Below, piece by piece: positions 11,751 to 24,395 of a DNA stretch of 64,000 nucleotides. The notes beneath the pieces are model-generated. The model searched no databases, had not been told where the DNA came from, and worked only from the letters and a program-made list of their open reading frames with translations. Position numbers and translations under genes: made by a program. Position 1 is the first letter of the stretch, and the number at the start of each line of letters is the position of its first letter. Source of the stretch: Marsupella aquatica (taxonomy: Eukaryota; Marchantiophyta); assembly GCA_973895155.1 (NCBI GenBank), contig OZ316891.1:14198001-14262000 (forward strand), written 5' to 3'.

Positions 11751-14700
11751 ACGACTACGGTCGTCCATGGAGACACGACTGCGGTGGTTGATGAATGATG
11801 ACAGGATGCGGGTCGGAGAAAGACATTCTGTCCTCAATACTTCTACGCGGAAACTAGACGCTGCGCCAACGCGAACAGAAAGAGAATGATGCGGCGAAGA
11901 TGGGGACCAGATGGCACGCCCGACACTGTGTCTCACCTACAGGTATATCTCTTCCATCATTATTCAGACATTGTTCAGGACAGGACTGGCATACGCTCAC
12001 CAAACTGGACAAGCGCCGATAAATCTGCAGTCCACTGCATGGTGCTGGACCAGAACTTACTACAGACTACTGTGGAAGTTGACGCTTCATCGTACCTGAT
12101 CTGTCACGGGCACAGTCATCAGGCCTAATCGGTTCGTCAATCCGCTTTTGGAGGTCACCTAAAACTCCTTGATGGATCAAAATTTCGGTCTCGCCGGGAG
12201 ATGGACTTTTCACTGGACTATTTTTATTCCGTCGACGAGGTGGACTTCGGGGAGCAGCTTTACAATTTTTACAATAATTGTATCCATGGCTGCAGTGTCG
12301 ATCCGTATTCTACGCGAGACCCTTCGTCGTCGATCGCGCTCACATAACAGGCCTTGTGCAACTCAGCGGATTCTACGTTTGGTGTGAACACGAAGCAACG
12401 ACATCTCCAATTGACATGAAAGGAAAAGGTCAAAGTGGAGAGAACTACACAGTAAACAAACACGACAGAGCGATCCATATTACTCCTGGACGATTGAAAC
12501 GGTAAAATGTGCACCGTGGACGTGAAGTATGGAAGTTGGTAAGAGCCAAAGAGGCCTCGTCATGTCAAATTAGTAGGCTGGGAGGCTGGGATTAAAGGCG
12601 TGCCTTGAGCCTCTATCGCTACATGGAGCTACGATGCAAGTCCACGTGTGGATTTCCTTCCACAGCACCAGCAGCGGAGCATCGACTAATGACAGGTGGA
12701 CTAACAGTAGTCAGTTAATATGTTTTCCTGGAGAGAGCTTGAAAACAAAGTTGTCGGGTTTCTGTAATCCATTATCGAATCCTTCATGCCTGAACAAAGA
12801 GAGGGGTTTATCCAGAGGTGGAAGGTTATCTACAGTGTTAGTACCATAAAGGTGTTAGTACCATAAAGGGAGCGTTGTCATATGTACTGAAGCTTCAACT
12901 TTAAACCGCGGTTGTGATCGACAAATTAATCCCTGTAGTGTGGGTCCCCACCAAGAGACAAACCGCATGGCACGAATTTCGGAGAAATTGCAGTCCACAT
13001 GGGCCAACACTATCCATAGAAAGTAGACAAGAAAGTACGTTCATACGGACGTTGAAACTAATCAAATGGGGGAGCCAAGATAAGCGTAGTCATTGTTTCC
13101 TGCTCCACGAGACCAGAGTCATCGGGGGAACGGTGCACCTTCACATGGACCGAAACTATCCACTGAAAATGTACAAGAAAGTGTCTTCGTACGGTGGAAT
13201 TTACAAAGTAATAAAATTAAGAACGAAGATAAAAATAGAAAGTGACCTCGAACGAGGTTGAGTACTGCGTTGAGTTACTAGTCCGTAGTGAGGACTGCAT
13301 TAACAAGAGCCAAGCGTCGAAGGTCTTCTCGCTAAAATGTCATGAATTGACATATCATTCTAGCCGGGACCTCAAGTTGCTCGAAGTGTTTTGTGCGAGT
13401 ACAATCGAGATCCAATGGTGGGTGCAAGGCCTCTATCAGTGTCTTTGTATACAGCATACAGCAGCATACAGAGACCAAACTAAATCTTGTCCAGCCGGAT
13501 TCCAGTTGCCTCGTTGTGAATTTGCCAAGCTTGGCAATCAAGGTACCTCCCGGAGCAAAACACAAGAAGCACGAGAGCTATCTCAATTCACTCGCACTTT
13601 TTTCCCACTGGACCCCCGACTGGACCACATTCATGCATGCAAACCCAGACACGTTCAAGAGCCAATCGAGTGACCTTTCAATTGGATATTTCAAGGCAGA
13701 AAAAATTAAAAAATAGAGTGTCTTTTCAGTTGCATTCGCTAGAATGTTCTTCCATCTCTGGCTGTGTCAGTGTTTCTTTCTTTGCTTTATATGAGAAAGA
13801 GATATATCTATATACATAACTTAGCGAAGGCACAAACATAATACCAGTATGACACGAATCTATACCAGAAACGTCGCTCTGAAATTCTCAGGAAAAGCTG
13901 GAACAGAGGATGTAGGTTCAGGGCTCGTGAAGACTGTGATTCATAAGGATATGAGACAGATTTATTTCGTAATAAAACGTACATTCAGCACAAAACTGAG
14001 ATTCAATAAATTACACCGAGAAGTGCATGGTAGGCGTTTATCCCCTCCCTCCTCATCCGGTCAAGATTACTTCCAGAGGACGTATCATGAAGCCCATAAG
14101 AATCCAAAAATGGACAACGGAGGCCCAATACAGTACCTACACACGCCCAATCATGCCACCGAAAAAACCCACGAAAAGGCTGGCTTCCTCTGCAGCGAAA
14201 ACCTCAAAATGCGACGCCATCTTTTCTTGCAATGCCATCTATCTTTCTCGTTATCCAGACTACTTTGGTCACGTCGCTAGACACCTTGCAGTAAGAGGCA
14301 GAAAAGCAAAAAGTGTCTCAGAAACTGGATAACAGGAATCCTATTCAGCAACAACGGGAGGCACTTTGTAACTGGTAGTCCACGTCAGTAAAGACATCCC
14401 TGAGCCAATGATTTTGAGCGGGTGACTGTGGTAACCTTTCCCCGAATCCCGATGCCAGGAGCACTCTCCGTCTATCCACGTGTCACCGTACTGTCTCTGA
14501 TCAGGTGACTGGGCCAGTCCTAATTTTTAAGCTATTTTCTCTTTAGCCAAGTTTGGCCAATATCACCTTGTGTGTGAACGAGAAGATGCTAGGAATGTTC
14601 CTTGTCTAATTTTCTAGATTAAGTTTTGACGTTAGATCTCCCAAGACTTATAGGCACTTTACTAGAAGGCCATGGCAATAAGAGGCATTTTTACCAGGGC

Positions 14701-15130
14701 TGAGACTGAATGCTAGACTCGATGCCAGGCTTAACCAAGACAAAAAAACCTGAAAAGTATTGTGGACTTCTTCTAAAGAGAATTCTGCCCTGCACTTGCT
14801 ACTTCATTAGGGCGTTCTAGAAATGCCAACTGATTTGAGTACTGTTAGATTCTGTTAGATTGGGTCTGTGGAGATGAGAAAATGGCTTCCAAGATAGGAA
14901 AACTACTGTAGCTAATGCTAGTCTCAAGTGACCAAGAGTTTTTCTGGTAAATTGCACATCAAAATGCATTTAGTGAGTCAATTGGCATGTACTCATAGGT
15001 TGGATGGATTTTCCACACAACTCATTTGTTATATCACTGAGTGTTATTTCTGCAACATATCTGGTCCTGCTCCTGTTTAGGGTTTTTGCAAGCTGCAAGG
15101 CCATGCTTTGGCAAGTCAATTGCTGAGGTC
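11751..15130. other. Gene-poor stretch
   Basis: Nothing here can be assigned. An 18-bp tandem pair (GTGTTAGTACCATAAAGG) lies at 12834-12869. A 143-codon plus frame at 13849-14280 is open but has no recognisable domain and no neighbouring exon. A short frame around 12170-12330 is discussed under rejected items. Confidence 0.3.
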
Positions 15131-15179
15131 CAGCGGTGTAATTTTACCAATAATTTGCAAAGAGAAGCTACTTTTAAGG

Positions 15180-15410
15180 CCTATGGTCTAGAGTGCAGCC
15201 TCTAGACTGTAATGATAATGAATCTTAATAAGGACAAAATGAGGATGGACAAAAGCGACATTGACTGTAAATAAAGACAAAACTGAAATGAGGGTGGACA
15301 AAAGAGGAATGGGGCAAAACCAAACAGAAATAGCATAAAAGAAAACTTTGCAAGATTATTTTTATGCATATCTATTTATGTTCAAGGAACGGGTAATTGG
15401 GCTAGTGTTA
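15180..15410 (-). repeat. Dispersed repeat family D1, copy 2 (inverted)
   Basis: Reverse-complement relative of 10452-10710: a TCTAGA-containing end, then GGACAAAATGAGGATGGAC and AAATAAAGACAAAACTGAAA, ending in TTCAAGGAACGGGTAATTGG. Divergence between copies suggests an old insertion. Confidence 0.6.
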
Positions 15411-16025
15411 TGAAAAGAGGGAGTACTTTGAGAGGTCACAGTCCAAGACAAAAGTAGACTCTGTACTCATGCCTCCTCGTTGTTGTTGTTTCAAGTATTT
15501 TTATATCTACTTTCAACGAAAGAATTGCTAATATAACCTGAAGTAGTTAGGACTTTACACAAATGGTTACAACAGTTGCTCAATGTTTGCAGCACAGATA
15601 GCAAAACAAGATGGCAGATACCTAGTCTAAACCAAAAGGAAAGTCACTTGTGCTATTGGCATCTACCCCTCATTTTTCAATCTTTCAGGTAAAATCTGTT
15701 ATCCAAGTAATTTGTATGATTTAGAAAAGTTGATCTAAGCATGTCAACAAACTTTGAGGTCCCTCCAGGCCTTTTTCGGCCAAATTCCATACTCATTGAT
15801 TGAATACACGAAGTTCAAGAAGAAGTGATCTTATAGCATTTCTATTCAGTAGGAATAGATCCCACGAGAACCATGGAGACATGATGGCAACACAATTGAA
15901 TTATGCCGTACAGTCACATTTTAAGAACAGGCTAACTTTCCTCCCTAGATACCGTTTCAGGCAATTGTTGTCGAGGTGGGGGTAGCTTCTCGTGGGTTGT
16001 CTTGGGAGTTTCAATATATTCAGAA

Positions 16026-16350
16026 ACAACTATGTCCAGAACATTGCAACATTTTTCATTTCTCTTACATAATAGCCCCTGGTTGTGTTTGGACTTCTCT
16101 GTCAGTGACTATATTAAGAAGACAACTATGTGCAGAACGTTACAACATCTTTAATTTCTCTCACATAATAGCCCCTGGTCATATTGGGACTGCTCTGTCG
16201 CTGACTATATTAAGAAAACAACTATGTGCAGAACTTTGCAACATCTTTCATTTGTCTCAAGACAGCCCCAGGTTGTGTTAACACTGCTCTGTCACTGGCT
16301 ATTTTAAAATTTAAAGCCAACTATGTGCTGGATATTGTAACATCTGGCAT
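16026..16350. repeat. Tandem array, about 96-bp unit, roughly four copies
   Basis: Units begin ACAACTATGTGCAGAAC at 16026, 16122, 16218 and about 16315, so the period is close to 96 bp. Each unit contains GCAACATCTTTCATTTCTC, ATAGCCCCTGG and CTGTCACTGACTATATTAAG. Copies diverge progressively to the right, and a further degenerate trace follows near 16500-16580. A 101-codon frame crosses the array only because 96 is a multiple of three. Confidence 0.85.
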
Positions 16351-17400
16351 GTTTTTTAGTAGCCTGATTGCCTAAGCTTTGCTTAGGCCCACGATTGCCT
16401 TTACCATGTGTTGCTTCATCCTGAAAGTTGCCGCCACCCAGTCCTGGTCTAGAAACTGCACTCTAGACCATAGGTTCAAAGTGTAAATTTTGATTGCAAA
16501 TTATTAGCTCAATATAATATCCCTTGTTGTGTTTCGGGCTCTGTCACTGAATATTTTAGGGAAATTTGCAACATCGTTCAGTTCTATATATGACTATTAT
16601 AAGTATCGTCATGTAAACATTGACCTTTCAGAGTATGCATCTTTTAAAAAAATTTAGAAGGGTAGCAGGAGAGTAATGTTTTGTTTATGCATTATTTCCC
16701 GGAATAAAAATAATTAATATTCATGCACTTCTTATCCGAACCTGAATAGCGCTTGCACAATTTAAAAAAAAAAAAACTTTCCATGCAGGTGAAAAACATT
16801 ACCTTGTTTGAACAAGGAAATGCTATGAACGATCTTATCTAGTTTTCCTAGATTAGATTCTGATGGTTCAGATCCTCCTAGATTTAACAATTCATTTTGT
16901 TCGAGGGCATGTTATTCATATTGGATAGTTCTGGGGTTAGGTTAGTAAAAAACTATAGGTTATTATTGCAGAATTGAGACCCTAATGGAAAGTAAGTTCA
17001 TAGTGCACTTCTAGTAACCAGCTGATTCTGGCTGATGGGATGTGTGGCTAGATGAGAAATTGACTAATAGAAGACAACGAATTAGCTCATTTTGCCAATA
17101 ATAGAGAAGACTTTTAGAGAGGTGAAATCTAGCAGGTTTTTCCCACTCAAAGCAAACTCAGGATGGCTGCACTATGCTTGGATCATGTAGCAAGTGTAAG
17201 GAAACTCATGCAAAAACTTTTCTTTCTAGTTTTCAGTGATCTTCAGGGCATTTCTGGAGAATGAACAATTGGATCAGCTCAGTATAAAAACTCTACTCTA
17301 ATATTAGTAGAAATAAAAACCTCCTTGAAGTGCATGAAGGTACTGCAACAGGAGCGTTATGGCACACAATGCACTCTAACCAATACGTTACTGTTTACAT

Positions 17401-17666
17401 ACATGTCACCTGGAAGTCCGTGCCAACAGTGCATGAGCAGGAGGCCTAACGTCCAGGCGCCCACAATATGCATGTCATGCGCTTGGGTGAATTCCAGTAA
17501 GCACCGATGGACCTGCTTTGGAGCGATGCACCATACATGTCACTTGGAAGTCAGTGCCTACAGTAAGCTGATGACGAGGCCTTACGTCCAGGTGCCGCCT
17601 GTATGCATGCGTTTGGATGAACTCCACTACTCCAGTAACTACCGATGTGGCTACTTAGGGTGCATC
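17401..17666. repeat. Tandem duplication, about 134-bp unit, two copies
   Basis: The unit starting ACATGTCACCTGGAAGTC at 17401 repeats from 17535 (ACATGTCACTTGGAAGTC). Both carry GAGGCCT-ACGTCCAGG, a stretch of ATGCATG and a TACCGATG-like end. The 125-codon frame through it is repeat-derived and is not called a gene. Confidence 0.75.
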
Positions 17667-17795
17667 GTGCATGTCCTTCGTCCAATTGTCCAGCCTTATT
17701 AGGGAAATACGGTATTATGGTAGTGTGAATCAAGCGTGGGGGAAGCGGGTACAGTACTTGAGTGTGTATGCCCTTGGTATGGCCTTACACGAGGT

Positions 17796-17923
17796 AACTG
17801 CACATCAAAAATAACATGTAAGGTGTAGAATATCACTCTATACCATGATAAATATTGTTATTTTCTTTAGATCAATGAGTGCACCTTATATAGTACCACA
17901 TTTTGATGTGTGATTATGGGCAG
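17796..17923. mobile_element. MITE-like hairpin element, copy B
   Basis: Second copy of the element at 5361-5491, in the same orientation. It starts AACTGCACATCAAAA and ends CACATTTTGATGTGTGATTAT-GGGCAG. The inner AATGAGTGCAC and ATGATAAAT-TTGTTATT blocks are shared. The arms are more diverged than in copy A. Confidence 0.6.
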
Positions 17924-18308
17924 AGGCCTTACGTAGCACAATCCATTTTTCCCTATGGGTATTCTCACGGCAATCCACTATCATGTTTGGAAGGATGCAA
18001 CCAAAAAAATGTGCGGCACTCATTGAGTCTAGCCTGCAAACTTGTGTAGTGGGGTTAGACAATTATAATATACACACACTTTTTATAGAAAGGGACCAAA
18101 CACTGTACACAAGAACAAACAAAAGAGGGTCCAAGTGGACAAAACCAAACCTAAAAGAAGTGAACAAAAGGGAACCTCAAAACACCGAAAAAGAGGAACT
18201 AAAAGTAAGAAATGAGCAATAGGGAACCCCTAAAAACCAAGAAAGAGGGACTAAAACTAACCCAACCGGACCGAGGTCCACATCATTCGTAGCAAATGTG
18301 ACAAAAAG

Positions 18309-19430
18309 CTAATGGTCCACATCAAGGGTCAAAACTAGATCGGCAAGTGGGATTGGAACATCCTCTAAGGGAGCTAGCTGCTGCGGAGGCACACTAGCAC
18401 CCACTGTAAGAGATCGACGATAGATGGCCCGAGCTTGAGCACGTGTAAGGTGACTGAAATGCGTTGGCGAAAGTGCGTGGTCAAAACAGATAGCGGGGGT
18501 CCGGTGGGACCCATTCGGCCATGAACATCCCGGGCAGCTTACCGAAGAAGCCCATCAAACTGAGGATGAAGACGCCCGAAGAGCTCCAGAGCAAGGGGGA
18601 GGAAGCTATCGGATGAAGCTCGTGCAGCATATTTGGCCTCCTTCGTTGTTGCCGCACGTGATGCTGCTGCCCCTGCCGTTGTTGCCGCTGTCCCAAGGAT
18701 GTCTTGGCGCAATGGGTTTGCCACCACTACATCTGCCAAAGTACGTTGACCCTCACGGACCATAGTAAGATCCACCCGTAACCGGATGGAGGACCAGGTA
18801 ACTCGAGTACCACCTCCCGCCGCACGCATACCAAAGAGCCAGAGAGAACCTGAGCAGTCGCATCGCGCACCGCGTCGTGAACAGTAATGGTTTCACCTCC
18901 CAAACTGCACCGAAGAAGATGGACACCTGTGGCATCACAAGGCTTCCCACAAGTGCAAGAAGGAGGTAAACCTGCAAGAAGTGGGTGGGGCAGCCCCATA
19001 CGAAGACGCATGGCTGTGGAGAACTCCGCTGAAGACATCCGCAAATGAGGAATGACTGGATTGGCCTGAAGCCATCCTCCTGCGCCCTTCCCTCCGGAAA
19101 AAAGAATCCGAGCTCGGTCTGTGTCAGGTGCCTCGGAGAGGATGCTGGAAAGGGTGAAAGCGTGCATACGCCCAGCGAGGTCTGCCTGAAGACGGACGGG
19201 ATCCAAGGATAAAAACTCCTGAAAAGAAGGTAACGCAGCGCGAACGGGATCTGGTAATGATGACCGCGCCGCGCGCAAATGAACCTGAAACGGGAGGGAA
19301 CCCTCCTCTACCTCCATGAGAGATGAAAGTAAAAAAGGGGCGATCCTCAGTAAGGAAACGATCGGCCAACAACGCACGGCGATCCTCTTTCGTGCTTGTC
19401 ACTTTCCCCCATAATGGCCTGGACCTAAAA
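18309..19430 (-). mobile_element. LINE (non-LTR) polyprotein C-terminal fragment, decayed
   Basis: Minus-strand sequence encodes the region that follows the reverse transcriptase in many LINE-type polyproteins. Successive blocks are RARILFSGGKGAGGWLQANP, FSTAMRLRMGLPHPLL, a cysteine motif CTCGKPCDATGVHLLRC, then after a frameshift near 18780 LRVDLTMVREGQRTLADVVV and FLPLALELFGRLHPQFDGLL. After a second shift it ends with ARAIYRRSLTVGAS and a stop at 18309-18311. The 5' part (reverse transcriptase, endonuclease) is absent and at least two frameshifts break the frame, so this is a dead 5'-truncated copy. No clear poly(A) tail is visible. More decayed relatives lie at 36880-36970 and 39240-39350. 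Confidence 0.75.
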
Positions 19431-19439
19431 CAATGAAAC

Positions 19440-21640
19440 TCAAATGGTTTTTGCATTAGTGAAACTCACTAGGGGCCCACCTCATGGGTAGTGGCCCTAT
19501 CCCACAGAAGAGTGAAATGGATCCTTATTTGAGAGACCCCCTATTAGTCACTCCTCGAAAGCCACAAGGCAGGATGAACCGTGAAGAATGCAATGTGAAT
19601 AAGTGCATTTCGTGGATAAGGACAGGCCTACCATGGAGTCCTCTAATATTACAGTGATTTTTGTTGTAGATGCATCCAAAAATGCAGTTTGCATAAGTAC
19701 AGGAAAAGCCTCACCAAATGACAAATGGCTTCCAGTTAATTCATTTACTCTCCACTCAGTGGTAAATGGAATGGTGATACCCTGTCATGGAAGGTTTCAT
19801 CAGCAGATACGGGAGCAATTATTTTTCTTATTAGGATCATGCAGCCAGACTGTGTAGATTAAAACTCATTGTTAACATTGTATTCATTGGTATTAGATAA
19901 ACTTCAACATAGCCAGATTTTCGCAAGTACTACCCTGGAGATTGCAAACTTCAAATTTCTCTCTCATTCCTTGAAAATCTAGCTATATTGGGGGCAAGAA
20001 AAAAGTCTGAATTGCTTGCTCATCTCTCCAGAAAAACTTCCATGCTTGGAAGCTTAGAAACTCTCAAAAATGCTCAGGCTAGCCCCCAGCAGTTTTGGGG
20101 CTGCAGTAGACTGATTCTGTTCCAACAGACTTGTCTACTAAATCGCAGCCAGTTTACACGTCAGGTATAAGTGAGTTCAAGACCCTCAAAAAAGGTTCCA
20201 TAGAGCTTTCTAATGACCCCAAATTTGCTGCATTTTGTGAAGTTGTAAGGAGACTACCAACTTCCAAATTTTGTTGCTACTCCTTCATAGTCTGGCTATG
20301 TGCCTTTGCAAGAAAGCAGTCATGCATGGGATATTAAGCTTCCTGTGTACATAGTAGTGCTCTACCACTTAGCTACATGCCCTTTGAACTGCCATGGAAC
20401 ATATTCATTTGTCCTTGGCTTGGTGACGACCAGGCCAACAACAGCAGACAAAACCAGAGCAAACAAAACCAGAGCAATCACAGGAAACGACTGGGCAGGG
20501 ATTGTGACAGATATTGTTTCCACCCGTCAGCACAGGAACAGTAGGACTACCAACAACATATGCCTAGGTCTGTGATTGAGTTCCCCTTTCGGCCCTTGGT
20601 GGACTACGTGACCTTTGGCCATTTGGACTTGTTGGCCCGATTGAGGGTGTTGGTTTGGTTTTGGGGGGGGGGGGGGGGGTTGTTGTTTGCCTTGGGGGGG
20701 GGGGGTAGATGTAAAGTGGTTTGCTGGCTTACACAGTCCATGTGAATTGCAAATTTCCACTTCATGGTTTTTTGGTCTTGAACATTACCCCAAAAAATAA
20801 CATTACAAGTGGAGTGTAGCTTGGATAGGCGGATGGGACCCAACATATGTTTATTTCAGATGGGTACATGGATAGATCTGGCTGTGTTAAAAACATAATG
20901 TTTTGATGAAAGGTCAAAATTGGTGCACACACTTTTTTATTGGGGATAGGGCATTATAGTGGTAAAAATGGAGGAGGGAGGAACAGTTTATATGCATGGA
21001 TGGCTTCCTATGCATGGATGGTACCGAAAAGACTTCGTCATGGCAGCCCACTTTTCGTGCTTGGAAAATAGTGTCACTTTTTCCCTTCACACTAAATGTC
21101 ATTAATTTTTTGTTTATTCCTTCTCTTTGTCAGATTGTTTACTTTTGGGGCCCTGCAAATTCAAAAGACTACCACTCTATAAAAGAGAGGGACCTTATAT
21201 CATAGTTCTTGATTGATGATAACAATCGCATTATGTGCCATGCATAAAATCATCATCGGTTCAAATTTTGAAGGTTATTGGCTGAACTGGAAGTTCAAAA
21301 GTTGGCATGGGACCTTGCATGGGGCGACTCATCCCCAAATAGCTTATCCGGAAAACGTGCAAAAACTTCATTTAATCCAATTTTGAGCTAATTTCCAATA
21401 AGACAATACCACCTCTTATATGGTGTGCCTGTTTAATGAGTAGTTTTTTCCAAGGGCGGTTCATAGGGACACACCATGCATCAATATGGGATTGGCCCAC
21501 TTGTCAACTGAAGATGTGATTGGTACAAAGTCACATGGAAAACTTGGGGGTCTCAGTATATGTAGCCTGCCACATCACCAGACATTTTTAGGTTTCATAG
21601 ACCCTAAAACTTAGGAGAGAAAATCTTTGAAATTAAGCAA
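19440..21640. other. Gene-poor stretch with long G runs
   Basis: No gene seen. Two long G runs (17 G at 20663-20679, 12 G at 20694-20705) sit close together and could fold as G-quadruplexes on the plus strand. Elsewhere only short random frames appear. Confidence 0.4.
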
Positions 21641-21720
21641 CTGGCCTTGGTCAGTTGGCCAGAGGACGAGGCTAGAACTGAGAGGTCCCAGGTTCAATCC
21701 TCCCTCCACACGCAAGGGGT
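21641..21720 (+). mobile_element. tRNA-derived SINE head (putative)
   Basis: The sequence has an A-box-like TTGGTCAGTTGG at 21647-21658 and a B-box-like GGTTCAATCC at 21691-21700. The spacing is that of a tRNA gene's internal RNA polymerase III promoter. The flanks do not fold into a proper acceptor stem, so this is not a functional tRNA. A tRNA-derived SINE head is the simplest reading. The body and tail cannot be delimited; they may run into the duplication that follows. Confidence 0.5.
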
Positions 21721-21846
21721 GTGGAGGGTATCTGTGTGTTTGTGGGTGGGGTGTAATGGTGGGAGTATTGATTATCCCCTCAGCCCCTGGCTGCCTGCTT
21801 GGGGGTTCTGGTTTAATCCTCTCTCCTTCCTGATCCGGTCCCTATC

Positions 21847-22050
21847 GGATCCATGGGTATTGTCCCCTTGTGGCTACCCTACATAGAAATGTATGCTTTA
21901 GAGCAAGACGTCTATCCTCTGTTGGATGGGAGCTGCGTGTGTGTGGGTATTGTCCCCTGTTGGATCCATGGGTATTGTCCCCTTGTGGCTACCCTACATA
22001 AACATGCATGCTTTAGAGCAGGACGTCTATCCTCTGTTCGGGATGGGCCT
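21847..22050. repeat. Direct duplication, 115-bp spacing
   Basis: GGATCCATGGGTATTGTCCC begins at 21847 and again at 21962. Both copies continue with CTTGTGGCTACCCTACATA and end in AGACGTCTATCCTCTGTT-like or GGACGTCTATCCTCTGTT-like sequence. Confidence 0.8.
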
Positions 22051-22070
22051 CAACATAAACAAACTCCCAA

Positions 22071-22197
22071 CCAAATTAATACATGGATACAAAAAATTCA
22101 AAGTTTGTTTTTAGAGGAGGACGTCTATCCTCCTTTCGGTTTTCAAGGCAAACAAAAAAAAAACTTTGAATTTTTATGTATCCATGTATTAATTTGG
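22071..22197. repeat. Long hairpin (inverted repeat, arms about 42 bp)
   Basis: The left arm at 22071-22112 (starting CCAAATTAATACATGGATAC) is inverted at about 22150-22197 (ending ATGTATTAATTTGG) with very few mismatches. The loop contains its own palindrome AGGAGGA-CGTCTA-TCCTCCT at 22115-22134, which shares GACGTCTATCCTC with the neighbouring duplication. This nested structure could be a foldback MITE or a small-RNA source. Confidence 0.8.
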
Positions 22198-22199
22198 AA

Positions 22200-24395
22200 T
22201 AGTCTTAGGATATCATAATTTGGTTTTAACAACCCCATCCTTTCTTATAAGTCTCAAAATAGTATTCAAAATACCCTAATATCCATACACATAAATTTTT
22301 TAATTCTTCTTTTAGAACCAATAACATGAATGTATGCTTCATGGCATATGATGTACTATTTCTGTGGAAGTGAAAAACACAAAATAAAAAATATAGATTA
22401 TAGAAAGAATACATCAAATAGTATATTTTGTGACTAAGAACCTGATATAAAACATTCCCATCTCACCTGAGTATTTAACAACAGTCAGAGGAAGTCTTGC
22501 AACACTGCCCATGCCATAGAAAATAATACTCACCTTAGCAATCTCCAGATTGATTAGTACTGGGGAACTAGAGCGCCCGCTAGAACAAGAGTTTTCATTC
22601 CGACATAGCAGCAGCACAATCTCCTCTCTGTTGCAAGTGCATTCCAAATGAGTTTTACATGGGCTCACGAGGGCGTGTCAAAGCCCCTATGGAGTCCACA
22701 GTTTCAAGCAGCCCAGAATAGACAAGCTCAAAGTTGTGTTCATTGGTCCTTTGGCCTTCTCTGGGGCCTCCTTTGGGAGGACATGGTTTTGGCACAATTT
22801 CTTGATAATGCCTTTACAATATTATTGAGCAGGCTTTCCTTTCCAAAATGATCAGAAGTATTTGCCCAAGACAGAGGAAGCAACATAACCCATGCATGAA
22901 ATGCAGAGAGTGCAAATGTTAAGTTGTAACTGTATCTCTTTCAGTTTACTGCCTTGTATCCTATCGCATGACACAGAATATAGACAATTAAACTGTTCAT
23001 TCTTCCTATTGGGATCCAAAAACTGTGAAGATTTTGATCAACGTAGAGGGGGGGAAGTGGTCCCCACCTTGGGTGAGTTTGTGCAATAGTTGCTTGCATG
23101 GCCACATTTGAATTTACCAGTCAGATGCCATTGCTATGAAGGCCTCCACCTCTAGTGTTCACCTCATTGGCGAGGGATTTGCTTAATGGGACCCCAAAAT
23201 GACTTGTGTTACTTGATAACACCCCTGAAGTTTTGGGTACTTTGATTCAAGGTCAATCAAGATTCTGGATCATTCAGGGGTCCTATTAAGTACAAGGGTC
23301 TGAATCATTCAGGGGTCTTTATTAAGTAACACGTTTTATTTTGGGGTCCCATGAAGTAAATCAGTGGAGTGGAGTGGAGTGGAGTGATTTGTGTTATGCA
23401 CTACTCTAGGATGAGCCTACAATGCAGGCTGGGCCAGGCAGCAGGCATGGGACCTATGTCAAGCTCTTCAATGCATGCTTGGTCACAAGTAAGCAACACT
23501 CGGACCAAGCTACAGGGACCCATGTCAAGCTTTTAGTACTTTCTCGGCCACAAGCAAGCAACACTCGGACCAAGCTACAGTGGTTGGAACAAGTTTAGTG
23601 CCAGTTGAAGAGTTTGTTCAGGAGGCCCACGACAATCTTGGAGAGTAATTTTCTTCGTTGTATATATCTCACTGTCAGCAACGATGGATTTTGTGCATCA
23701 TCGATCTGGCTCGTGATCTTGATCTCGCTGCCGGATTGTCTGCTTTAATCTCACATATCGCTTGATTAATTAAGACCTTTCTGTGAAAAAGATAAGCATC
23801 GGTTTGTGCAAAAGATAGTTTCTTGTTTTTAATATCTGATTTTTCTCCCAAGTATGTGGAGAATTCCTCTATTGATGTAGAGCTCTATGAAATAAAGACG
23901 GGAATACTTTATGAAAATCAATGACTTGCAACATATGTATAAGTTACCTTTTACTCTTGGCAATCTTTTGATTATTATAGTTACAGAATTTTGTAAGACA
24001 ACCTAGCCTACGTAAGGACTCAATAAAAAGCTCCAGCCGTGCATTGCAAAGCACTTGGCGTTTATGGTGCGAGTCAGAGCTCATGGCAGTTTGGGTAAAC
24101 TATTTTCTCATCAATCGTTCCAGCATCAGCAGATGTAATTTGATATTGTTCTTAGGTGTGCGTAGATGCACAACATCACTAAGGATAGAGGACAAGGGAA
24201 TCTCCCTATATCTTGAACCAGTGACAACAAAATGAAACAAAGAGTAGAAGCAAAAAGGTCCCAAGTCTCAAAAGATACTAATTCTGCGGTGCTTTCTCGT
24301 GCAACGGAACTCCTTGGCGTTTCCTTAGATGTCATAATGCAGGATGACCCTACTGTAGGTCTTCCACTCATCCAGCTTTTGTTGCCATGCTTAGC
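22200..24395. other. Gene-poor stretch with small tandem repeats
   Basis: No gene can be supported. A (GGAGT)n run lies at 23363-23386. A 66-bp tandem duplication starting GGGACCTATGTCAAGCT occupies 23449-23580, with both copies ending in ACACTCGGACCAAGCTACA. The part from about 24235 to 24395 lies just downstream of the hydrolase gene and should include its 3' untranslated region. Confidence 0.4.

Noticed and set aside
12155-12330. Short frame reading LLDGSKFRSRREMDF, resembling a methyl-CpG-binding domain fragment
   Set aside because: Only a few residues agree with the MBD pattern, the frame ends soon after, and no flanking exon fits.
13849-14280. 143-codon open frame on the plus strand
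   Set aside because: No recognisable domain, no codon pattern or neighbouring exon. An equally long alternative frame overlaps it.
21641-21720. A functional tRNA gene
   Set aside because: A- and B-box-like words are present, but no acceptor stem or anticodon arm pairs properly.
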